A DNA stretch of 64,000 bases, from positions 1 through 64,000 of the forward strand of contig JASANC010002522.1 of NCBI GenBank assembly GCA_030248135.1. The letters are read 5' to 3'. The translations under genes were made by a program, and so were the position numbers. Position 1 is the first letter of the stretch. Each line of letters starts with the position of its first letter. The DNA comes from Theristus sp. LFF4_11 (taxonomy: Eukaryota; Nematoda; Chromadorea; Monhysterida; Xyalidae). Below the pieces are notes generated by a model. The model searched no databases, was not told the origin of the DNA, and saw only the letters and a program-made list of their open reading frames with translations. Positions 34,795 through 49,758 of this stretch are shown one piece after another.

Positions 34795-37700
34795 ATGTCG
34801 CTGGGCACTCTGAAGGACGTACGTAGGCGATTGCTGCAACGGGGCAGTGATGATGAGGGAGACCAGGACTCGGACGATGAACAGAACTTGGCAAACACGA
34901 AGCTGGAGTTTCCAACTGAAGGTGCAGGTTGGTTCGCTTTGGTTTGTTTTTTGTGTTTTATTTGATTGCACGCGACCGCTCTGATGCTATGTAGCGCACA
35001 TCTTTCCTATTACTGTGGGGAACCGTGCCGCGGTACACCACCGCACTCTCGCACGGGTTGCGGCAAGTAAAGAGGGGTTGCGTTATTCATTTTCAAATTC
35101 GTTTTTGTTGTGAATAAAAACGCTTTTAGAACTTGAACTTGAACTTTTTATCAAAACAAGTTTGTGACGTTGCATAAAGCAACTAACAGGTTTTCAAAAA
35201 AACAATATCAATCACGAAAACTGTCACACACGACGAAACATTAACAAATAAAATAACTAGCGAGAATCAAACGCGCACATTTCACCAGCAATTCAACAGT
35301 AACAAAGGGGCGAAAAAAAGTTAAAAAAAACCTGGTCATAATGTGACAGTGTGTCTAATTTATGAAACGAAATTGAACCACCCAAGAGCGACCGTAAATT
35401 TTTCGGACATTTTTTCATTGCAGGCTCCGCAAATGTCGATTCGGACGAAGATGCGGAGACAGCGCCGACGAATGTCAGTGGCTCTGGATTCTATCGGAGT
35501 CGCCGTATGACAGACGCGTCAGACGACCAGGGGGCAAATGCAGAACGGGCGGACTTGGGTGAAATGTTCGTAGAATTGGGTAAAGTCCTGGTCAGAGGAG
35601 ACTGTGTGTTTTCTTTGTGGTTGCGTTATGTCTCACCTCACAGTAAACCAGAAAACACACTGGCACACCATCTGCAGTACACACGACCATGCTTGTGGAG
35701 CCTGTGTGTTTGTACAAAGCGTGGTCTTCCGACAAGGACTTGGGATGGTGTTGTACGGCTCTTGATAATTGACAAAATCAGTATTTTCGCAATTTTATCA
35801 ATTTTTTCTCATGATTTTGCCAGGCAAGCATCGACCAGCGAACTGCCCGAAGAAAACGTTGACACCGAAACAACAGAGACGAAGCAGCGAGACTCAGAAG
35901 ACGGCACAAAATCGAGTTCCGAGACGGAAGACGAGAACTGGGACGAAGCAGTGCAGCAAGAAAAAGCTTCGAGAAAACGTCGGCGATACGAGCAGCAAAA
36001 TCAGCTGAATGAACACTTGGAAATCCAGATGAAAAACTCGAAACTTGAGTTGGACAGCAACGAAGATGCCAGTGGAGCATCGTCGTTCAAGAGGCAGCCG
36101 AAATTGATCGCGTCAAATCAAACGCCTAAATACAGGTGACATACGGTACGGGTCCTTGGAGTGGAGACCAGAGATTGTGTTGCATAGTCAGTGGTAAACC
36201 GCGAGTGTGGTTCAAGATTGCACTTGTGCCGGTGTGTTTGTTTGCAACTGTTGCACATGTGCCTGTGTGTTGGTTTGCAACTGTGCGCTGAGAAAAATCG
36301 AAGTGGGGCAAAACAACCGCTTCAATAGCGCCATTCTGAGACTGAAAATTTTCAACCAATCAGTGTACCGTATTCAAGACTGAGCCAATCAGGTGGCTCT
36401 GAAAGAAACACAGAAAAAAACAAGAGCGCGAAAAAAAACGGTTTACAGCTCCGCCGCGGAGCGCATGATGGCGAAAATGGGCTATACGGCCGGGTCTGGC
36501 ATGGGCGTCGCAGGGCAGGGCCGAACAGAGCCGGTGGAAGTGGCGATGCAGAAAGGCAGACTAGGCCTGGGATCGATCAAACCGGATGTACTGAAACCGG
36601 ATCTAAATTTGACCTGGGACAGCAACAAGGAAGAGGTGAATTCATCGTCGATACAACCTTTCCAACTTTTCTAAAGAAACTTGAAGTCGCTGATTGTGTT
36701 CAACGGAAAGTCGCTGATTGTGTTCAACGGATTCAGCTAACTTATACAAAATCCAAGTTTTGGCAATTTTGCAATATTTCAATTTCATGAACAAAAATGC
36801 ATGAAGAAGGCCACAATCATTGTAGTAACTTCAAGAAAAAATGGCAAAACTTTGTTGTTCATTTCTCAGTTAACCGCAGAAGAGACGGTACGATGGTTGC
36901 CGGAATGCACGGAAGGTGCGATGAAGTTCAAAGAGCTCAAAGATGATTGGCTGAAGGAGGGGGAGGTGAGTGAGGCGGGAAACCATTTGAATGTTATGGG
37001 TCGAATTGAACATGCGTCGAAAAGTTTGTTCGTCATGGATCAAACACGGAATGGAAGAATGGAAGTCTCCAAAAAAACTATGATGCATAACTGGTGCGCT
37101 TATTTGCGGCACGCTGATTGGCTGCTTTACAGAGCAGAACAGAATCAGCGAATCAGCGTCGTTGTACGATGGCATAAGTGAGCGTGCTCTTACACAATTT
37201 TGCAACCCAAATCATTGTGTCAACTCGCATTTCTCTCCCGTCTGGTTCATTTTCTAAAATGTCAATTTCAACTTTCAATCATTCAATTTTCTGTTTTGTT
37301 TTTTTCAGAAACGCATGGACATCGCCTCGGAGACGGAGTTCTGCGACGCACAGATCCTGCGCCAAATGCTCGAAGCGAAGAATGTTTTCGACGAATTGGG
37401 ACAGCGGGACGTGCACAATGCGAGGACGCGGGCGAATCCGTATGAGACGATCAAAGGGGTGATCTTTCAGAATAGGTTCGGCAATTCCAGAATCGCTCTA
37501 TCGCTTGTAGACACTGAAACAGCCCGTTAAGTCAATTTGCTGCCAACTAACCAAAAAGCCGAAACTGGCAGAAAAGATCGCTCGTTCATAAAACCGCATC
37601 TTTCACGGTAACTCGCCAACCAACACAAAAGAAAATCTCTCTTCTACAGCATGCTTGCTTAAACCTGTCACTGTTTCGAAGCATACACAAAGATCGCGAA

Positions 37701-40700
37701 GGAAGAAAGAGCGGATTCGGAGTTACAAGAAAACATACCAGACACAAATGTGGGGAGGGAGTGATTTCAACGAAACCCGATACTATAGTTGCTCTTGAAC
37801 AATCAAAAGTTTTGCATGTGCTGTAGTCTGCGGAAAAGTGCCAGGCTTACACAAACATACGATACTGTCAGGGCGGCGATGAAGATGGCCAATCTGGACG
37901 CTGTGTTCAATTGGCTGTTCACCGATCCCGCCCATCCGGACTCGTACCTAAACGCGAGTTCCGGTTCCGAGCCTGGCTCCGGCCCGAGAAAGCCCCGCGC
38001 GTGGGTGCCCCGCGGCGACTACAGCGCCCAGTCGGGGCTGTTCTATTTCGCGGACATTTGCGCCGGCCCGGGCGGCTTCTCGGAGTACGTGCTCTGGAAA
38101 CGCGGCCTGCACGCGCACGGATTCGGATTCACGCTCAGAGGTGTGCAGTTTGATTGAGTGTTTTGTTTTGTTTGATTGCTGAAGACGGTGGTGTACTCTG
38201 TCATCGTCTGAGTGATTTGACTCAGTCACACTCTCACACACGACACAAACACACTGGCAGACTTACGATAGCGTGCTGCCTGTGTGCTGGTCGGCGACTG
38301 TGTGATATAATTGTGTTTATAATTGAGCACAAAAATTTCTCACCGATCCTAGCCTGATGGCGGTGCCCTTTTCAATTCAAATCAATCAAAAAATTAAAAA
38401 TCTAGTTTTATCCGCTTTTCTATCAGCAGTCAATCAGAATGCAGCGGGCTTTCACGCATTTAAAAAAAAACTCGACCCGCCAATCGGGTGTGCCTGGGAG
38501 TCCTGACTTTCGAGACCATACCGCTCTTCTCTTGCGATTCTCCAGGCAAGGACGACTTCCAACTGGACAAATTCCAAGCCGGTTGTCCGGAGTTCTTCGA
38601 AACGTACTACGGATCAGCGGACGACGGCGACATCATGAAACCGAGAAACCTGAGGGACTTCCGAGATCTAGTGATTCAGGCCACCGGGACCGGGGTGCAT
38701 CTGGTCATGGCTGACGGGGTGCGAATGAATGCTGGTTTTGTGCTTGTTTCGAGTTTTTGATTCGCTTTTTGAACAAATTGGTATTTGAACTGTATGATAA
38801 AATGGTCAAAAACAGTGGAGAGAGTGCACATCACGCAGCAGCCTTCAGTTTAGAATACCGTATTACCTCTATTAAACCCCCCTCCCCCCAAAATTAAACC
38901 CCCCCCCCAAAATAAACCCCCACCCCCTCGACAAGTTTCCAAATAATCCCCCCCCAAAAATAAACCCCCATGGGGGTTTATTAGAAACCTGTTTGAAACA
39001 CATACCTAGCGAATTCAGTGGCTGAATGCAGTGACATTGGTGAAATTGTGCTACCAAAGGCCCCAAAGGGATGAGTTGGCGGTAATTTCATTACAAAAGG
39101 CTGTTACCAAAGGAAATCTCTGTGAAAAGTAGAAGTTTCTGCGACTTCCTTCCTGCCATGGAAGGTATTTTTGCCATTTTGCCCACCCCTAAAAATGGTT
39201 TCCAAATAAACCCCCCCCCAAAAATAATCCCCCCCCCCCAAAAATAAACCCCCACCCCCAGAAGTCGCTGAAGAAATAAACCCCCATGGGGGTTTAATAG
39301 AGGTAATACGGTAGAAGAGTTTTGCTGGTTGTTTTCATTCAGTGAGTTTCACCAATTAGTTGCAATTTTGGTTGTGATCTTTTTGAAAGCTTCACAGCTC
39401 CAGCCAGCGAATGAAATGAACACCAGAATATTGAACAATTTTCATTTCGATGTTTCTCTCCAGGGCTTTTCGGTGGCTGGCCAAGAAAACCTGCAGGAAA
39501 TTCTGTCAAAGCGTCTTTACCTGTGTCAGTTCGTGTGTGCGCTGAACATTCTGAGACCAGGTGAGGGGTCGAGTCGAGGGATCATTTTTTGGTGCAAATT
39601 TAGTTCTGTTTGCCATCAATTGGTATTACCTTTGACACAGAACTTTTATTTGGACCTGCAGTTGGAATTGAAAGCAGACACACTCCATTTTTATCAATTT
39701 GAAACCCCCATGCACACTTTCTTCCACATCACTCGTGTTTTTTTTGTCGCAATGTCACACACAGACACACGCAGCTTCAAACTGGGAGGTAGCATCTAAC
39801 CATCCAAATTGGACACATTTGGTAGATCTACCATCTGAAGAGTCCCGTTTCACCAAAAGCTGTTGTCAAAAAGCGCATTTCTGACGTGTGTTCACCCTTT
39901 TTCTCCGCAGGCGGCAACTTCGTCTGCAAGCTGTTCGACGTTTTCACACCGTTCAGTGTTGGGCTGGTCTACCTGATGTACAGGGTGTTCCATCGGGTTG
40001 CCATTCATAAGCCGCACACCAGTCGACCGGCCAACTCGGAACGGTCGGTTTCGTCCATTGAAGCTCCTTGTTTGAAGACGGGCACATTTGATTGTACATT
40101 TGCGGTGTTGCACTTGCGCACAAACTCATGGATGTGTGTGGGTGTGCCAGTGCTGCCTGTGTGTTTGTTTGTGTACTGTGCATGGCTTACGGGGTTCGTT
40201 AATAAAGCTGCGGTTGTGAGACGAACAACCCTGTTAACGTGCTTCAAAACGTATTTTTGAGTGTTGAGTTTGAGTGTTCCAACCAAAATTCGATGCAACT
40301 CGTTGATTGGCTGTATTTGGAGTTGAACTCATTGTTTGGTCCAACCAGCGCCGTGTAGTCAATTAGCGTTTATTTTTGTAATTTTTATCAATTTTTTTTA
40401 TCAATCATTTTATCAATTATCATTTTTTTGTAAATTAGAAATGTGACAGTTCGACCATGCTATAACGACACTTATTATGCATTTATTTATTTTTTTGCTC
40501 TCACAGTTATATCATCTGTCGAGGCCTCCGTGGTGACATCGTACAGTCTGTCGCCAATTACTTGGAGTTGATCAATCTCCGTCTCGATGCGATGCAACGT
40601 GATTCGAAGAAAGCGAACAGGTGTGTGTTTTTTAAAGTTTTTTTAAAGTTTTTAATTCTATTTTTTTTGTACGTAATGGGCTTATGTGCAGAAACGCATT

Positions 40701-43700
40701 TATAGGGAGTCACCAGCTTCGGTTCAGACAATAATTGGAAAATAGTATCATTGTTGTAACAATAAGACAGATTGTTAACAATAAGGACGATTTATGTATT
40801 CATCCAGTTTTAGAAAACAGTTTTCACATTTTTCTAGGGACATCGTAACAGTGGTACCATTGGATTTGATGAAGGCAGACCAGGCCTTCTATGAATACAT
40901 TGTTGAGTCGAATGAAAGGTAAAACTGACAAGTTTTGGTGCTACTTGCTTTTTGGCTGTGTTTTGAACTGAAGAGCACTCACTGATTGGTCATTTCCCTT
41001 TCGCCAATCAAACTTCGCTGCATTTGCAAAATCGATGCACGTGTTTATTTCATTTTTGATCTGACGTTTGTTTTCATGACTTTCATGAATGAGTTGCATG
41101 ATTTTTGCATTAACCGGAGATTACCAAAGGCACCGGATTCTCAGTTGGAAGGGTGTCTGTTTCAATAAAAAATTGACCGATTTTTTTTCATTTTTTCCTC
41201 AATTAAAAACTTGCTCCGATAACTTTGCAGACTCGCCAAACGCCAAGTGATCTATCTCGACAAGTACAGGGTGTTCGCGAAAAACTCCAACTTGCTCGAC
41301 GACAACCAAGCCGATCTCCGTTTGCAGTGTCTTGCGTACTGGCAGATTCCAGACGAACAGAGGGCCCCGAATCTGTTAAGGGGCGGACCGTCGGCTGGCT
41401 TCAGGGAGCTCACTAATGTAGGTCGAAAACTTTTAAGCTGCTCTTAGTTGTTTTTTTCATGTTTCGTGGTTATGGTCTAGGGAGCAGTTCATTTCGGTAT
41501 CGTTTGTATTGAGTCGGCTGGATTGGCGAATCGTGCAGCGTTTATTCAGCGAATTGCAATTGTGGCAAGCGCCTTGAGTTGAACTGAATTTTATCAAGGT
41601 TTCAGTAAATTGCCAACTAGGTTTTGAAAAATCGCAAAAAAATACATTCAATCATCTATCCAGAAATGTGAAACAACACTCATCTACTACAACAAATCAC
41701 ACAAAAACTACATTTTTGCCAGTTTTACAAAATTTTCTTTCGTTCACTGTTCTTCAGTTGACGTCGCCGCTCGATTTCGTGCCAGCGCGGCCGGCACCCT
41801 ATCCGGCGCTGCTGACAGCCGACCTGCAGACGCCAGCGAGCGAGTGCAATCTGGTCGGACTCGACTATCGCGGCGCGTTCGTGACGTCCCCCGAGGGGGT
41901 GCATCTGTTCATGAGTCTCGGGGTGAGTGGCACGTTGCAGAGGACGTCGACGGGGTGACGCTGTAAATTACTAAGCCTAAAACGCAAGTTTTACGACGCA
42001 AGTGGTTCGAGAGGGGCACATCACTGACGAGGACACCCCTCTTATGCATATGATGTTGGCCAGGCCGAAATGCAGAGAACCATCGTGCAAATTTGGTTGA
42101 TTTTATCGGCGAAAGACTGGTGTTTTTGTGACGTCGGTTGGAATTGCGAGAAAATACTGTAGTGTATTCTTGTGCAGTGGTCGAAACTGTGGTGACGTAG
42201 ATTTAGGGATTTGACTGATTTGGGATGGCAGAATGGGTGTGACTAGGAGATGTTCAGTCTTCCAGAGACCAGAACATTTACTTACAGACTCTTAAATCAT
42301 GCTGATCATCTGATTGGTTGCTATTGAAATGTGCTCATCGATTGGTGTCGGTTTCGCATTTTCAGAAAATCCACACGTATCGCTTCGATGGCACCAATTG
42401 GACACAGTACAACATGTTGCGACTGCCACGCAAGTCGATCGTGTTTGCTGAATTGACTGTTCGGCATCGTGGAGAGGTGGGCGAGAAAACGAATTTTTTT
42501 CTTGTAAATTTTGCTGATAGAATTCGACTTGGACTGAAAACTGGTAGTTGCTCAAAATTACCAGCCGTCCGTTGAATGGTTGGTGGCCATGTGATGCGGG
42601 TTTTCTATGCAGGCGTTGACTGTGAAGGTGGAGTCTGTCCGTGCACAGAAGGCATGCATGCACGTGATCACCAACCAATCAACTGATAGCCTATAATTAA
42701 GAGTTTGACTGTTGGATGAATTCTGTTCAAAATTTCGTGTTTGTAAAAAAACAGTTTAAAACGTGAAAAAACCGGTTTTTCACAGAGAACCGGTTTTTTT
42801 ACAGAAAACCGGTTTTTTCACAAAAACGGTTTTTTCTATTTCTATTGTTCAGAAGCGAGGTCGTCTAACGACGAAGGTGTTTCGAATATTCGACGCGTAT
42901 TTGCTCGCCGGTGAGCCGGTGCACCACATGCCGTACGATACGAGGTGCGGTGTCGTCCAGTCCGAGTTCATTCACTTCCGTCAGTGGCTCTAAATGCGTG
43001 CCGAGCGCTACTGAATTTACTCGTTGAACTTTATATGTTTTGCCCAGACTATAAGATCTGTCTGTGGTAAAACACGTTCGGCAGTTCTGCCGGGTGTCCG
43101 TCGCACTGACCAGTCAAGGGGCACCGCGGTATGCGTCTACCTGGCGAAACCGCAAACAGCGAACTTTATGTATTTTACCCCTTTACACTTCTCCAGTTAG
43201 CTGAATAAAACCAGCAGAAAAAAATCGCAGTGACAACGGTGAACAGAATCAATGGCGTGAAATTTGCTTTTTGTTTTTATTCAATTGACCTGCAGACAGC
43301 AAGCGATTGCGAAATTCTGCCTCGCGATGCGCCGCTCCGAGCACAACCCGAATCGCCCGCCGGAGTACGTGCAGTTCGTGCCGGCGCTGCCGTTCCGGCT
43401 GCACCAGCTGCGCGAACTGATCCGCTCACAGCGGTGCGGCGGCTTTTTTTGCGTTTTTTTCTGTCAATGTAACGGTTTTTTTGGGAATTCCGGTGGACTT
43501 CTGTTCATATACCGTATTACCTCTATTAAACCCCCATGGGGGTTTATTTCTTCAGCGACTTCTGGGGGTGGGGGTTTATTTTTGGGGGGGGGATTATTTT
43601 TGGGGGGGGTTTATTTGGAAACCATTTTTAGGGGTGGGCAAAATGGCAAAAATACCTTCCATGGCAGGAAGGAAGTCGCAGAAACTTCTACTTTTCACAG

Positions 43701-45951
43701 AGATTTCCTTTGGTAACAGCCTTTTGTAATGAAATTACCGCCAACTCATCCCTTTGGGGCCTTTGGTAGCACAATTTCACCAATGTCACTGCATTCAGCC
43801 ACTGAATTCGCTAGGTATGTGTTTCAAACAGGTTTCTAATAAACCCCCATGGGGGTTTATTTTTGGGGGGGGATTATTTGGAAACTTGTCGAGGGGGTGG
43901 GGGTTTATTTTTGGGGGGGGTTTAATTTTGGGGGGGGGTTTAATAGAGGTAATACGGTAGTTGTGATTTCAATCGGTTATCTCGCAAACACTGGCCGGTG
44001 GGTGTATATGCCAGTGTGGTTGTTTTTGGTTGTCGTGCAACATGGACTAACATAAAAACACCTAAAAACACCGTCTTTCGGACATGACTTTGGTGGACAT
44101 TTCGTTTTGGCTGTGCAACATCAGACCAGTGAAACACCATGTTCCACGGTTTTTCTGGATACGATTTTGATGAAGGTTTTTCTGTGAACTGTCCAGATTG
44201 GGTATTATCTTTCTTATTAAACGTGACCCAATATGCGTTTGCACGCACAGATAGAGAAAATGTTTCATGGCTGCGCGGCAATCTGAAGTCAGCAAAACTT
44301 AACGCATTTTGACGGCAGATTTGTGCAAGAAATTGAGAAAAAACAATCAGAATTTTTTCTCACTAAATAAATTTGTTTTATTTCATATTCGAATCACGTT
44401 CGGGCGCGAAACAGTTTTTCATCTGTGCGGCTTTTCCACACATCATTCAACATTACTCCGCCTCCTTCGCACGAAAAGATAATATTCATTTCCCGATCCC
44501 GAATGATGAACAAACTGCGTTCTTCATATTTTTCATATTCTTCCTATTTCCTGAATAAACTGCTCTCATCTGCTCTGTTCTGTTCTGTTCTCATCCACTC
44601 ACTTTGTCCACATTTTCTGTCCAGAGTCACCATCGGCCAAGACAACCGCTCTGCGATGGTGCAGTGGTTCGACGAGCCCACAACCAGCGGCACAGTGACC
44701 CAGACGCCCGACGTGCCCGTGGACCCGGCCGGCGCCACCGCGTTGGCCGCTGCCAAACCCACGTACTACTACTGCCAATCGTTGGCGTTGTTTCGGCCGA
44801 CAAAAGGTTCGTTGCTTTTGTTGTTGTTGTTGGTGGTGGTGGTGTTGTTGTTTTGTTGAACTTTTTTTGTCAAAACATGTTTTTAACGTTGCAAAAAGCG
44901 TTTTTTTGACGTTGTACTGGATGTTCTACGTTGTACGTAATGTTGTTGTACGTTTGAATCTCGCGCGTTGATTGGTCGGACTGGATCGTTTGTTAGGATA
45001 GAGCGAATCGTGAATGCAATGGAAATGCAAACGTTGAAAAACAGCACACTGCTAGAATGACATGTTGCGTTCTCGACGCGGTTGTCCCTAATTGTTCCGG
45101 GTGGATGATACAAGAAATCAGTTCCAATTTAGTGTATCTTTATTTTTCATCACTTGCCAGTGATATTTCCTGAGTGACAATGGAATGAGCGAAGCTTTCC
45201 GTATCGAAATTGTTTTTATTTTTCTTTAAAAGGCAGTTCCCCTGTACTTTATGGCTCCAAAGGTTTTTTGTCACACCACCAAACACAGTCCACCAAAAAA
45301 ATGCTGATTTGCAGCTGGCTGGTTGGTCAGGTGGAGTCGAAGTCGTCAGCTGATTTACCTGTTCAGCAGAAAGACGGGCAAGCAGCACTTTGAAAGTGAA
45401 CAAACGAAAGACACTGCAATGACGGACTGTGGATTTGAAGCATTCAGGTTTATTTGTCGCGAAATATGCCTTCCGTGTAATCTGATTCCGATCCCGATCT
45501 TTCCTCGTTCGCGGGCTCTGTATTTATGAAAAAGATGACAGGTTTGAAGAAACATACTGTACCTGGTCATATTTCAAATTTCAATTATGGCAAATGGCAG
45601 TGTCCTTTTATGTGTTACGCCAATCCGCATTCTTCAGTCTTCTTCAGCAATCAGAATCAGCATCAGCAGAGCAAAAACGTTTATAAGTTTTTTTTTCTCA
45701 GCAACACCGTGCGCAGCTGCATCGAGTGGCGTTGGCGACAGCACGACCCGGCAAAATTGCGTCAGTTTTTACTGGAGCCAAAAGTGACGTCAGGTGACGC
45801 CGTCGCAGAAGAGTTCGACATTTCCACGGTGCCGAACTTACTGGCGCAGGTTGAGTCGCAGCTGCGAGCGGCTGGCTATCCGGTGCCGGAGAATGAGACT
45901 GAGGATAGTACTAATGTAACCGGTGAAACATCAACCGAGTCGAATGCATGA
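34795..45951 (+). CDS. CMTR1: cap-specific mRNA (nucleoside-2'-O-)methyltransferase 1
   Basis: Methylates the ribose of the first transcribed nucleotide (cap 1) in the nucleus. Exons: 34795-34927, 35424-35565, 35824-36135, 36449-36635, 36870-36965, 37309-37475, 37872-38140, 38546-38718, 39464-39560, 39911-40043, 40507-40620, 40838-40918, 41231-41417, 41758-41922, 42366-42476, 42853-42944, 43296-43433, 44625-44780, 45367-45447, 45702-45951; about 1,027 aa (human 835). An acidic N-terminus precedes a G-patch ([20 protein letters not shown], about residue 197). The FtsJ/RrmJ core follows, with [25 protein letters not shown] (SAM site), the catalytic K of AAMKMAN, D of MADG and K of FVCKLFD, then SRPANSER. 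The guanylyltransferase-like region and a C-terminal WW-like IEWRW close the protein. Ends of exons 2 and 18 rest on weak donors chosen by phase. Two introns hold R3 MITEs. Confidence 0.93.
36670..36735 (+). repeat. short direct duplication in a CMTR1 intron
   Basis: aagtcgctgattgtgttcaa plus cgga occurs twice in immediate succession. It contains the ctgattg core seen throughout the window. Confidence 0.7.
38856..39313 (-). mobile_element. TA-flanked MITE, family R3 (copy 1)
   Basis: About 458 bp. Terminal inverted repeats ccgtattacctctattaa / ttaatagaggtaatacgg, each with a flanking TA; C-rich arms and internal palindromes around aacccccatggggg. The interior (caaaggccccaaaggg, gtagaagtttctgcgac) is nearly identical in copies 43510-43959 and 60363-60826, which are in the opposite orientation. 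Confidence 0.9.
41997..42104 (+). repeat. dispersed repeat, family R8 (copy 2)
   Basis: Homologous to 11167-11277 (caagtggttcgagaggggca, gaggacacccctcttat, ggccgaaatgcagagaacca). Lies in a CMTR1 intron. Confidence 0.6.
42558..42713. repeat. TA-type MITE, family M1 (degenerate)
   Basis: The right end ccaatcaactgatagcctat ... gagtttgactgt is typical. The left arm (gaatggttggtggcc) has decayed. The interior tgcaggcgttgactgtgaag resembles other M1 interiors. Confidence 0.55.
42762..42840. repeat. array of AACCGGTT palindromes
   Basis: Four spaced copies of aaaaccggtttt-like palindromes just upstream of the exon at 42853. Similar palindromes lie inside the hAT-like MITE at 27184-27475, so this may be a solo remnant of it. 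Confidence 0.5.
43037..43185 (+). repeat. dispersed repeat, family R6 (copy 1)
   Basis: Blocks agactataagatctgtctg, ggcagttctgccgggtgtcc and cctggcgaaaccgcaaacag. Copies at 47555-47695 (inverted) and 58225-58445, with a fragment at about 33738-33790. Confidence 0.6.
43510..43959 (+). mobile_element. TA-flanked MITE, family R3 (copy 2)
   Basis: Same termini as copy 1 (ccgtattacctctattaaac / gtttaatagaggtaatacgg) in the opposite orientation, with a nearly identical interior. Lies in a CMTR1 intron. Confidence 0.9.
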
Positions 45952-48349
<2,398 letters not shown>

Positions 48350-49758
48350 ATGGCGTTTTTTGTTTTTTTTTTGTTTGTCGAATTTTCATTTTCCATTTGT
48401 TTCAACTTTTCACCGGTTATAATTTATTTCAAAATCATTCAGTGCTTGATTAATATGCGTTTTTTTGGCTTATGAACACCAGATTTCCTGGTCCCCACAT
48501 TCCAAGTGCGAAAACATAATTTTCAAGTTTAAAAAAAGTAAATATGTGCGGTTTTTAGCTTCACTTCTATTGCGTTCCAACAAAATTTAAAACTTTTTTC
48601 GGTATTTTTTATTCTTCTCAGTTTTCAGCCAATATGAAGGTTATAAATGTACAATGTAAGTGCAACACAAAAAACCAGCGAAACAAAAATCTGTATAAAT
48701 AGGCATTTTCTAAAAAAATATTGAAACTACAAAAATTCAAACAAGCATTATTCGTAAAGCTCTCTCAAGACAGCATGGAATTACGAGTATGAAACAGAAC
48801 ACGGTATAGGCTGCTGCGGAGTACCGATCAGATGGAAACGTGACGTCATTTCTATTTGACAAGTTTTGGTAAAACACTGAACCCTAAAACGGAATCCACA
48901 GAAACTGTACAGAAAAGAAACCAATTACTGTGACAGACAAAATGCGACAATGGTTTTTTTACGATCTTGTAATGTGACGCAAAAATGAATTTTTTTCTTC
49001 ACATGTGCTTACTCATTTTTGTAGAAAAAAGCAGTAAAGCAGTTCAGAGAATTCACTTTTTTTATATCAAGAACAAAGGAATCACAGATGAAGGTGCGAT
49101 AACATAAATAATAACTCGTTGTCAACAAACAAACAAACAAACACACGAAACTTTTGTGTTAAACGGTACGAAAAAAATGATTTCAAACTCAAATTGTTCC
49201 CTATAAAGCGCCCAATAAAAAACAGTGTGTGCAGAAAAATGGAAATCAACAGTATGGGTGGTGCAAAAAATTTGGACTTGTTTTGAGGTAAAACCAAAAA
49301 AAAAGTTTTCAACAGAACCAAGAAACACGAGCAGCTGAAAACCGACACATTTACCATTTTCACACTGAATATTTTCAGTTGTAGTGAACCACAAAAATGG
49401 AATAATGGTGCAAGAAAAGAACAAAAACTGTCGCAAAAAGAGCATGAAACCGAGAAAAACCGGTTTTTTTCATGGTTGGTGTTTGTCACTTTGACTTGGA
49501 ACTAGAATGCAGGATTTTAGGAGATCTCTAAACCTGAATCCCATTCCGAACCAATCGACACAAAACTAAGCGGTCCATAATTCAAATCAAGCACACTGAT
49601 TGGCCGTGTCATGTTCGTCCGACCAATCAGCGAACTTCGATTTTCAGAGATCCCCAGAAACCACCGTTCGATCCTACTGCCAATCACATTCAATCAATCA
49701 ATCAACTGAATACAAAGAAGGCATCAAATACAGTACAATCACATCAGTTTCCAGTAAC
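48350..49758. other. convergent intergenic region, TRAPPC3 / RasGAP
   Basis: AT-rich, 1.4 kb between two facing stop codons; it should hold both 3' UTRs. Long T/A runs and one ac[24 protein letters not shown] 49458. No gene recognised. Confidence 0.5.
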
